NCBI GenBank assembly: GCA_026416955.1
Contig: JAOAEE010000013.1
Location: 124,001 to 188,000, forward strand
Length of the DNA: 64,000 nt
Source: Ignavibacteria bacterium
Lineage (GTDB): Bacteria > Bacteroidota > Ignavibacteria > Kapaibacteriales > UBA2268
Direction: 5' to 3'
Made by a program: the position numbers and the translations under genes. Below are positions 10,067-18,169 of the stretch, piece by piece; the first letter of the stretch is position 1, and each line of letters opens with the position of its first letter. The notes beneath the pieces were generated by a model. That model saw nothing but the letters and a program-made list of their open reading frames with translations. It was not told the DNA's origin and did no database searches.

Positions 10067-10414
10067 TTACTTTTTACGAGTTTTCTTTGATGGGGCTTCA
10101 ACTGGAGCAGGAGTTGGTTCTACATATTTCCAATCTGGCCAAACATCGGGCCATTTTGCAAGTTTGTCCTTTACAAACTGTGTTTTTTCCTCGCAATCTT
10201 TCAGTTCGGCTTTACGTGCATTCAATTCCCTTTCAAGTCTCGATTTTTCATCTTTCTTCTTGTTTAGTGCTTCGGTTAATGAACTTTGTTGTTTTCTCAA
10301 TTCACGCAATTGCATCAACTGCTCTTGCGTAATTTTGTTCGAGCAACTTGATAAAACAAATCCCAAGAATGCAACAAAAAACACTAATGATAAAACCTTA
10401 ATGACTTTAAGCAT
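10067..10414 (-). CDS. Small coiled-coil lipoprotein
   Basis: MLKVIKVLSLVFFVAFLGFVLSSCSN lipobox; coiled-coil body; start behind SD AGGAGG. Confidence 0.7.
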   Translation of the reverse strand: MLKVIKVLSLVFFVAFLGFVLSSCSNKITQEQLMQLRELRKQQSSLTEALNKKKDEKSRLERELNARKAELKDCEEKTQFVKDKLAKWPDVWPDWKYVEPTPAPVEAPSKKTRKK

Positions 10415-10486
10415 AAAAAACCTCCTAATAATACATCCAAAGTTACATTCAAAATTAATAAAAAAATGTAATATTCTCAAAAATTT

Positions 10487-13400
10487 TTAATCAAAATCAA
10501 ATTTATATATTAATATTGAGAATTTCTTGTTGCTGTTGCAAAGCTCAAGGATATATGTTCCTGTTTTTGCACCAGAAAGGGAAATTCTTGTCGAATTCCC
10601 TATAATAATACCATTTGAAAGTTCACGCCCCAGAATATCAATTATTCGATATGTAAAATAAGAGGGACTTTTACAAATAATGGAAAACTCTTCTTCAAAT
10701 GGATTTGGATGTACTTCAATCAAATCTGTATTACTTTGACAAACAAGAGAAGGAGTTATGGTCGTAAAATTCCACACATCTGACCAAGGCCCGAGTCCAA
10801 CATTGTTTTTACCACAAACTCGCCAGTAATACTTTGTATTTTCTTTCAAGGAGTTAATATGCTTATACAATGTTGCTTGCAATGTTCTTTCAATAATTAG
10901 ACTATCAAAACTTGGTTTTTCGCTAAGTTGAAAGATATATTCTTCGACATTATCAATTTGTTGCCACCTAAAAGTTGGTTTCAAGGCAATATTAATAGAA
11001 TTGTTTTCCGGAGAAGTAAGTTGGATTATTTGGGGCAAAGTATTTGTTTGAAATTCGAAAACATCAGACCATTCGCCTTGTCCATCTACATTTTTCGCTT
11101 TAACTCTCCAATAATATGAACTCCCCGGGGTTAAATAGTTTGGTTGGACAATATAAAATGTATCCCGAAGGTTTGCCTTTGCTATTACAATATTTTTGAA
11201 ATCAATATCCTTCGAAACTTGTAGTTCAAAAGTGTATTCTACATCCCACTTAACCGAAAATGAAGGGCGACCCCATACAAGACGAGGAGTTAAACTTAGC
11301 TTTACCGTTTTATTAGTTGGGGAAAACAAGGATACCTTCGATGGGATTGGGTTTCCAACAAAAAAACTAAAAGTTCCACTCCATAAAGATGTGTCATTAC
11401 TTGAAATAGCTCTTACTTTCCAAAAATAAAGTTTCGACTTGCTCAACCCAACTACTAAGGCACTGTCTTTGTCGGTCAGAACTTTTTTAGGATTTGCAAA
11501 AAGAGAATTATCATCAACTAAAATTTCGTATTTTTCTGCACCTTCTACTTTACTCCAATAGAAAGTGAGGTTTTCTGGCAGATTAAATTGCAAATTTTTT
11601 GGATAAATACACTGTGGAGTACTTATCTTGGATTTTGTTAAATCTTGATTGTACTTTACAAGATAGTATCTATTTGGAGGAATATTTCTATAAGTTCTTG
11701 AGAATCCATTAGGATAAACAATAATTAAACTGTCAATTTTTTCATTTCTACCGATACCAAAATGAATTGCATTTGAATTTTGTGAACAACGATTCCCAGA
11801 AATACTACCCATTAATTCGCGATAATATTTATTACTTCCACAAAAAAGATATAACTTAGTTCCATAACAATCCATATTTACTCTATTTTCAGGATTTCCA
11901 CGTAAACGAAAACCTACCCAATTTCCTTTTCTTTCCAAGTCGTTTCTAAACAATCGTACACCTTCGTGGGAACTTGCAACAAGCAAATCAAGGTCACCAT
12001 CGTTATCAAAGTCTATCCTAACTGCATTCCAAGGACCGTGAACAATACAACCAACTTCCCAAGTTTTATCTAAGAGTTTATATCTTGGAGGTCCAGAATT
12101 AAAATATATTCTTCCGGGACGCTTTGGTTCACCTCCTTCACCTTCGGCACGGTAAGAAATTTGACCGTGCCAAATATCCAAGTACCCATCTAAATCGAAA
12201 TCTCCCCAAGTAACACCAGCGTTCATTTCATAAAATTTTAAACCCATTTCTTTGTGCACCTCTTGAAATCGAAAGGTTGGAGGTCCAAGATTTTTAAATA
12301 TCAAAGAAGGATTTGAGTACATTCCACGCCAATCTGGGTGTCCAAGATTACCAACCGCAAGGTCCGGAAATCCATCATTGTTAAAGTCTCCCCACTCGCA
12401 ACCCATACCGTGGCCAAAATAATTTGTAGCAGAAGTTGGTACACCCTGAACCCCAGTAACGTCTCCAACATTTGTAAATGTCCCATTCCCATTATTTCGT
12501 AGTAGTAGGTCGCGTACCAATCTGTAATTAGCAACAAATATGTCAATTAATCCATCATTATTGTAATCACAAGCATTCGCTCCATAGCAATCGTAGTAAC
12601 CCAGTGAACTAGTATTGGGGTTATAAATTTCATAGTTCAATAGCCCTGAACTTTTCGTAACGTTTTTAAATTTCCCATCTTGTTCCTGAAACCATAACTG
12701 GTCTGGGAAATATCTTTCAACATAATTCCCCGATACATTAAGACCTACTCTGTTGTTTGCCAAGAATAAATCCAAACGCCCATCATTGTTAAAATCAGAC
12801 CAAAGTGGAGTAATACAACTATAAGGATTTGGTATAGAATCTTGGGACCAAGGGTTGTTTACCTTGAAATCCTCTGCTGGGCTTGGGTAAGGAAGTTTAA
12901 AAATTTGTCTCGGGTTGAGAACTGTAAATGTACCATTTCCATTATTCTTGTAAACCCTATCAAGGGAATAAACCATTTTAGAATTTTCATCATAATTTCC
13001 ATTTCTAAGAGCATAACAATCAATAAAACCATCATTGTCAAAGTCGCCCCAAGAAGTCATCGAAGCAGTGATATTAAATTGGTTAGATACATTTCTAAAT
13101 TTTCCATTCCCTAAATTTTGGAAAAAGTAACTTCCAATGGCAATATCGTCCAACCCATCATTATTCCAATCAACAACACTTACATCACTGCTACGAATAT
13201 AATTTCCATTCCCATCAATTATTCCAACATCTTTTGTAACATCAAAAAAAGTTGGAACAAAAGGTCCAGCGGAAGAACTATCTTTTGGGTAAAGATACTC
13301 GACTAATAGCCGAACAAGAAAATCACCGTTTGCGATATAATAATTTCCAGGACCACCTAATGAGTTGTTTTCAAATGGGTTCATCAAAAAAGAAGAATAA

Positions 13401-13849
13401 GGCTCTGATATTCCGTCGTTATCAACAGCAAACCAAGGTCCAGTTTCGTTCAATCTGTGTTGGACTACAACTCTATCTAAACCACCAATTAAAATATTTT
13501 CTACATTAAATTCGTACCAACCGGGTTTTCCGGGATAGTTAAAAATTATTGGTTCTGTAAGTTGATTAAAATGAATTACCCAAAAAGTTGGTGGTAAATA
13601 ACCTTCCGATGGATCTCCAGAGATATAGATTGTGTCCACATTAGGAGTGCTCCCAACAAAATATATTTGAAGTTTCTTCAAAATACAGGGACCAGAAGGT
13701 TTAAGGATTTTACTTTCTTCCCAAAAATACCTTTCAGAATATCCAGTTGAACGAGGTTGACCATTGTCATTTTTGACGATAACATCAAGTGAAAAACATT
13801 GATTGTAAAATAATATCATTAACCCCAAAAAAACTATTATCTTTCTCAT
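10487..13849 (-). CDS. FG-GAP/VCBS repeat, ASPIC/UnbV and fibronectin-III-like surface protein with T9SS C-terminal sorting domain
   Basis: Seven DxDxDG-type Ca-binding motifs (DWNNDGLDD, DFDNDGFID, DFNNDGRLD, DYNNDGLID, DFNNDGFPD, DFDLDGYLD, DFDNDGDLD); UnbV-like CSQNSNAIHFGIGRNEKIDSLIIVYPNG; C-term VHPNPFEEEFSI...IDILGRELS...GTYILEL. Confidence 0.88.
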   Translation of the reverse strand: MRKIIVFLGLMILFYNQCFSLDVIVKNDNGQPRSTGYSERYFWEESKILKPSGPCILKKLQIYFVGSTPNVDTIYISGDPSEGYLPPTFWVIHFNQLTEPIIFNYPGKPGWYEFNVENILIGGLDRVVVQHRLNETGPWFAVDNDGISEPYSSFLMNPFENNSLGGPGNYYIANGDFLVRLLVEYLYPKDSSSAGPFVPTFFDVTKDVGIIDGNGNYIRSSDVSVVDWNNDGLDDIAIGSYFFQNLGNGKFRNVSNQFNITASMTSWGDFDNDGFIDCYALRNGNYDENSKMVYSLDRVYKNNGNGTFTVLNPRQIFKLPYPSPAEDFKVNNPWSQDSIPNPYSCITPLWSDFNNDGRLDLFLANNRVGLNVSGNYVERYFPDQLWFQEQDGKFKNVTKSSGLLNYEIYNPNTSSLGYYDCYGANACDYNNDGLIDIFVANYRLVRDLLLRNNGNGTFTNVGDVTGVQGVPTSATNYFGHGMGCEWGDFNNDGFPDLAVGNLGHPDWRGMYSNPSLIFKNLGPPTFRFQEVHKEMGLKFYEMNAGVTWGDFDLDGYLDIWHGQISYRAEGEGGEPKRPGRIYFNSGPPRYKLLDKTWEVGCIVHGPWNAVRIDFDNDGDLDLLVASSHEGVRLFRNDLERKGNWVGFRLRGNPENRVNMDCYGTKLYLFCGSNKYYRELMGSISGNRCSQNSNAIHFGIGRNEKIDSLIIVYPNGFSRTYRNIPPNRYYLVKYNQDLTKSKISTPQCIYPKNLQFNLPENLTFYWSKVEGAEKYEILVDDNSLFANPKKVLTDKDSALVVGLSKSKLYFWKVRAISSNDTSLWSGTFSFFVGNPIPSKVSLFSPTNKTVKLSLTPRLVWGRPSFSVKWDVEYTFELQVSKDIDFKNIVIAKANLRDTFYIVQPNYLTPGSSYYWRVKAKNVDGQGEWSDVFEFQTNTLPQIIQLTSPENNSINIALKPTFRWQQIDNVEEYIFQLSEKPSFDSLIIERTLQATLYKHINSLKENTKYYWRVCGKNNVGLGPWSDVWNFTTITPSLVCQSNTDLIEVHPNPFEEEFSIICKSPSYFTYRIIDILGRELSNGIIIGNSTRISLSGAKTGTYILELCNSNKKFSILIYKFDFD

Positions 13850-13877
13850 AAGTCTTGAAAAATGGTTAGACAAACTA

Positions 13878-14711
13878 TTAAACAAATTGCTCAAAAATGC
13901 CGACCTTTTTTGCACAAATTAACTGACCAATATATGCCCCTATTTGCTTAGCAGCGTTTCCATTTCTTACACCAATCTCTAAGAAACCGCTGCTTCCAAT
14001 ATATGCAAGAAACTCACCTTCTTCCACATCTGAATATGTCATACTTATGTTTTTTATCTTGGTATGCCCAATTTCGAATTTCCATTTTAAGTCTTGTTTC
14101 AAAATATTATGCATATTCAAACCGAGAGACCGAGCACTAAGAGATGTTATAATATTGCCAAATCTATCAATATGAACAACCTCACCAATTAAGTTACCAA
14201 AACTATCGAAATAACATTTTAATGAAGGAAGTTGAACAAGTTTACTGGGGTTTATCTCTTCTCCGAACTCCGCTAAATCAATATTCATTGCAAGATAAGC
14301 AGAAAGAGGAGCAAAAATATCTCGGCCGTGAAAAGTTTTACTTGGATTTTCCAATTGATATTTCTCATTCGAAAAGATATGAACCTTTGGATTTTTATGG
14401 TTTTGTAAAACATAGGAAAGAACTCCGTTATCGGGAGCGACAAAGTAATTTTTACCTACTTTGGCACACAAAGCATATCTATTTGAACCAACTCCTGGGT
14501 CTACAACTACAACAAAAATTGTCCCTTCTGGAAAATAATTAACAGATGTCATCAAAATAAAAGCTGCTTGTCTTATATTCCCCGGTTGAATAGAATGAGT
14601 AACATCAATTATTTCAACATTTGGATTAATTGAAAAAATTGTACCCTTCATTATCCCTACATAGTTATCATCTATTCCAAAGTCGGTTAGTAAAGCAATC
14701 ACTCTTTTCAT
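13878..14711 (-). CDS. SAM hydroxide adenosyltransferase / DUF62 (SAM-dependent chlorinase/fluorinase family)
   Basis: MKRVIALLTDFGIDDNYVGIMKG, VVVVDPGVGSNRYALC, VAPDNGVLSYVL, HIDRFGNIITS. Confidence 0.9.
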   Translation of the reverse strand: MKRVIALLTDFGIDDNYVGIMKGTIFSINPNVEIIDVTHSIQPGNIRQAAFILMTSVNYFPEGTIFVVVVDPGVGSNRYALCAKVGKNYFVAPDNGVLSYVLQNHKNPKVHIFSNEKYQLENPSKTFHGRDIFAPLSAYLAMNIDLAEFGEEINPSKLVQLPSLKCYFDSFGNLIGEVVHIDRFGNIITSLSARSLGLNMHNILKQDLKWKFEIGHTKIKNISMTYSDVEEGEFLAYIGSSGFLEIGVRNGNAAKQIGAYIGQLICAKKVGIFEQFV

Positions 14712-14823
14712 AAAATAATTTCTTTATTCTAACTTAAATCTAAATATAAATTTAATATTTTTAATGAATTCATCATAAAGAAATTTTATTAAATTTACTT
14801 TGTTTTGGTTATCATTATTTGAA

Positions 14824-16296
14824 ATGGTTAAGAAGATTTTTTTTGTATTCGTTTTTTTCTTTCTTTTTCTAACTTTATATTTCAAATTATTTTCCCAAGT
14901 TAACTATCAAAAAATGCAAATCAACCCATTGAATAGACTGACAATATTTTTCACAGACCTACCATTAACCTACAATTCATATTTGAATTCGGAAAAAACC
15001 ATTATCTCGCTTGTTATTAATGATGTTAACACTAAATTAAAAGAAGACTCGGTGGTTTCGGATGGTATAATAAAAAAAGCAGAACTAAAAAAATTTGCTA
15101 ACCATATTGAAATTAACATTTATCTAAAGTCGCCAAGAGGTTACTCTATATCTCCTTTGGAATTTTCGCGTGCCTTAATGCTGGAGGTTTTTGACTGGAA
15201 CTCTTTATCGCAAGCAGAGGACAATTACCGTATGGGCCAATTATCTCTTGGAGACAATCTTGCAGTTGCCAGAAAATATTTCGAACTTGCATTCCAAGAG
15301 CCAATTGCAAACGCAGGCTTCTTTCTAGGATACCTATACCTAAAAGCAAACTTACCAGACCAAGCCAAACAAATACTTTCAAAAGCTGAAAATCTTGGTT
15401 GTAATATCCCAGACATTTTCTCTGCTTTAGCGCAATGCTATTATTTGCTAAACGATAGAAACAATTATGAAAAATACAAATCAAAATTCCTTTCCGAACA
15501 AAAAGTTGCCAATTTTAAGTTTATCGAGATACATCCAGAATTAAAAGACTCCATTTTTAAGGAATTTCCTTCACTTTTCGTAGAACAAAAGAAAGAATTT
15601 TCACAAGACTCCATCAAAACATTAGACACAATAAAAATTTCGGAACCAACTATACGAAATGAAAAAAGTTCGAGAGAAACGCAAGAAAAGTATTCTTTTA
15701 TTGAAAAGATACTCGTATTTCTTTTAGTTTCAATACTAGTAGTTACTATATTACTTATCTCACTATATTTTAAATGGAAAAAAGAAAAAAAATTGCTTTT
15801 AATTAAAAAGAAATTCGAAAATGAATTAGTAAAGCAAAGGCAAAAAGCAATACCCAATAAATTTGCTACCCAAACCTACAAAAAAACAGAGGAATTCAGT
15901 AAAAATGAAATAGAAGAGAAAAAACAAGAACCAGAAAAATATATCAATCCAGAGATAAAAGCATTAGCAGAACAAATTATCGACTCGAAAAAAGCAGAAT
16001 TAGCCCAAGAAATAACCGAAGAAGAAAGTTCAAAGCAATTTCGAAAAAAATACCCACCACGAGTCGAAATAGCAATGCAAATTCAAAAGGAACAAGCGGA
16101 ACTGATAAAGAAAAAAGTAGATAGTTTAGAAATATCTGAGCTTCCCACTGGACAAGATAAATTGGAAGACTTTGCCAAAAAATTTGGAATCAGCAAAACA
16201 TCTCTACTCGCAAAAATAAATATTGAAGCAATTGAGAAAAATAAGGACCTTTATAAAGAGTTATACGAAAAATTCTTTCAAAAGAAGAATGATTAA
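14824..16296 (+). CDS. AMIN-like/TPR membrane protein with cytoplasmic coiled-coil tail
   Basis: N-terminal signal/TM; AMIN-like RLTIFFTDLPLTYNSYLNSEKTIISLVINDV...; TPR-like repeats; TM ILVFLLVSILVVTILLISLYF; Lys/Glu-rich tail. Alternative start at 14800. Confidence 0.6.
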   Translation: MVKKIFFVFVFFFLFLTLYFKLFSQVNYQKMQINPLNRLTIFFTDLPLTYNSYLNSEKTIISLVINDVNTKLKEDSVVSDGIIKKAELKKFANHIEINIYLKSPRGYSISPLEFSRALMLEVFDWNSLSQAEDNYRMGQLSLGDNLAVARKYFELAFQEPIANAGFFLGYLYLKANLPDQAKQILSKAENLGCNIPDIFSALAQCYYLLNDRNNYEKYKSKFLSEQKVANFKFIEIHPELKDSIFKEFPSLFVEQKKEFSQDSIKTLDTIKISEPTIRNEKSSRETQEKYSFIEKILVFLLVSILVVTILLISLYFKWKKEKKLLLIKKKFENELVKQRQKAIPNKFATQTYKKTEEFSKNEIEEKKQEPEKYINPEIKALAEQIIDSKKAELAQEITEEESSKQFRKKYPPRVEIAMQIQKEQAELIKKKVDSLEISELPTGQDKLEDFAKKFGISKTSLLAKINIEAIEKNKDLYKELYEKFFQKKND

Positions 16297-16342
16297 ACTA
16301 AAATCGAAAAACATTTGTCTTTATCTTTTGAATATTGAAATA

Positions 16343-16915
16343 ATGGAGCAAATGAGTTATCGAAATATTTTTACAAAATTTATTATTTCAATTTTAATTT
16401 TCTTTATCTATAATTTGCCTAATTATAGCCAAATACAAGAATATTATTATCCATTGTTTTACGAAAAAGGTTTTAATTTTCCCCTTCCCTACCACTCCGA
16501 TTCTTGTCTTTACTTTCCAGAAACAATTTTCACAACAGGTACTATTCCAATTGGCATAAAGATTGCTCAACCCGAGATTAAGAAAATTCCAAGAAGAAAT
16601 AATGGAAAATATAACGACATTAGGACAGACTACGACACGACAAGTTCGAAAGGGAACAAAATTCTATCTATTAGAGAAACCGAGAAGGGAGATAAAATGG
16701 CAGTGTACTTGCAAATAGAAAATATGGATAAAAATATTAATATTGTAATTTATAACTTGCTTGGGAAAAAGGTATTGGATGTTTACGATGGCAAACCCAA
16801 AGACCCTTCGCAACCTTATGAATTTTCTACAAATGAACTTCCAAAAGGAATATTTCTTCTTGTAGTTTTTGGCGAAAATTTTCGTTTAAGAGAAAAATTA
16901 GTAATTGCAAAATGA
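16343..16915 (+). CDS. Small secreted protein with T9SS-type C-terminal sorting domain
   Basis: Signal peptide ...ISILIFFIYNLPNYSQ; C-term VVIYNLLGKKVLDVYD...ELPKGIFLLVVFGENFRLREKLVIAK-like sorting domain (observed: IVIYNLLGKKVLDVYD); stop overlaps next start (ATGA). Confidence 0.65.
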   Translation: MEQMSYRNIFTKFIISILIFFIYNLPNYSQIQEYYYPLFYEKGFNFPLPYHSDSCLYFPETIFTTGTIPIGIKIAQPEIKKIPRRNNGKYNDIRTDYDTTSSKGNKILSIRETEKGDKMAVYLQIENMDKNINIVIYNLLGKKVLDVYDGKPKDPSQPYEFSTNELPKGIFLLVVFGENFRLREKLVIAK

Positions 16916-17952
16916 AAAATCTTTTCTCCACCAAATTTATATTCTTTTTTCTAGCCTTTCTTAGCATATTAAATTTCAAACTATATTCACAAATTAGTGG
17001 CGGTGGTTATTCTGGTTCATACTTATTCAAAGAAACTGGGTCTCGGGCAATTTCTTTTGCTGGGGCATATACAGCAGTTTCGAACGACCCCAATACTATA
17101 TTTTACAATCCAGCTGGTTTTTCGAGTTGTGCTCCTACTCCAATGATATTTTTTTCTTATTCTTTATTAGAATTTAACCGAAGCTTTGCCAATATCGCAT
17201 TCGCACAATCTTTCGAAAATTTTGGAATAGGTGCATCAATTTCAACTTTCAAATCGGGAAATATCATAGGTCGAAACCGCTATGGTTACCCAATTGGGAA
17301 CTTTACGGACTACTTCTTCAACATTTCTTTTGGAGCTTCATACTCAACAAACTTTGCAAACTTTGGCTTCGTTGCAAAATATTTAAATAACACTTTGCAA
17401 GGAAGTGGTATTTCTGCAAATGGATTTTCATTGGATTTCGGTTCTAAATTCAATGTTCTCGATTTATTCAATTTTGGGATTGCAATACAAAATATTGGTG
17501 GTTTTTTAAAGTATAATACCCGTGAAGAAAAAAGTACTATTCCTTTTGTTATTAGAACTGGTATTGCTACTGAATTTCCACTTTCGCAACCCAAGACAAT
17601 TACATTTATAAACGAAATTGGAATGGTTGACTCTCTTGTTCAACCTCCACCCGAATATATCTTGGTCTCTTTCGATGTAAACTATATTCAATTCCAAAAA
17701 TATCCAAACTTCATTCTTGCATTAGAAATTGTCCCCTACGAAATAATTTCTTTACGAGGTGGACTAGCAATTGCCGGAAACAAAGACGGTAAATTTAGCT
17801 TTTTACCACTAACCTTGTGGGGTGCTGGAATTTCAATAAAACCCAATATCGCAGATTTCTACAATCTTTTTAGCATCGATTTTTCTTTTGGTAACGACTT
17901 AATCGCCGATAAAAAACTGTTTTACACTATCGGAATTGGAATTCAATTCTAA
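16912..17952 (+). CDS. PorV/PorQ (UPF0164)-family outer membrane protein
   Basis: RAISFAGAYTAVSNDPNTIFYNPAGFSS hallmark; repeated beta strands; signal peptide. Confidence 0.8.
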   Translation: MKNLFSTKFIFFFLAFLSILNFKLYSQISGGGYSGSYLFKETGSRAISFAGAYTAVSNDPNTIFYNPAGFSSCAPTPMIFFSYSLLEFNRSFANIAFAQSFENFGIGASISTFKSGNIIGRNRYGYPIGNFTDYFFNISFGASYSTNFANFGFVAKYLNNTLQGSGISANGFSLDFGSKFNVLDLFNFGIAIQNIGGFLKYNTREEKSTIPFVIRTGIATEFPLSQPKTITFINEIGMVDSLVQPPPEYILVSFDVNYIQFQKYPNFILALEIVPYEIISLRGGLAIAGNKDGKFSFLPLTLWGAGISIKPNIADFYNLFSIDFSFGNDLIADKKLFYTIGIGIQF

Positions 17953-18169
17953 TTTTTTCTCTATTTCAAATCTGTTTATCCTCTTTCTTGTGTTTTTCCT
18001 ATTCCTAGATAACCAACAAGAAAATTGTAAAACCCATCGGCAACTCACAAAGAACTACTGAACACAATTTTGGGAAAAGAAAGCTTAGAAACCAAGTGTA
18101 ATAAAAATTTGGTATGATTTTTTCTTCTGAGCATTCTTGATTCGAGGTTTTGGTAGGAGTTGGTAATAT

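Noticed and set aside
12301-13509. Short ORFs on both strands within the FG-GAP gene (e.g. 12301..12546 -, 12842..13114 +, 13252..13509 +)
   Set aside because: Fall inside the long intact 10487..13849 frame; composition matches shadow translation of repetitive Asn/Asp/Gly codons.
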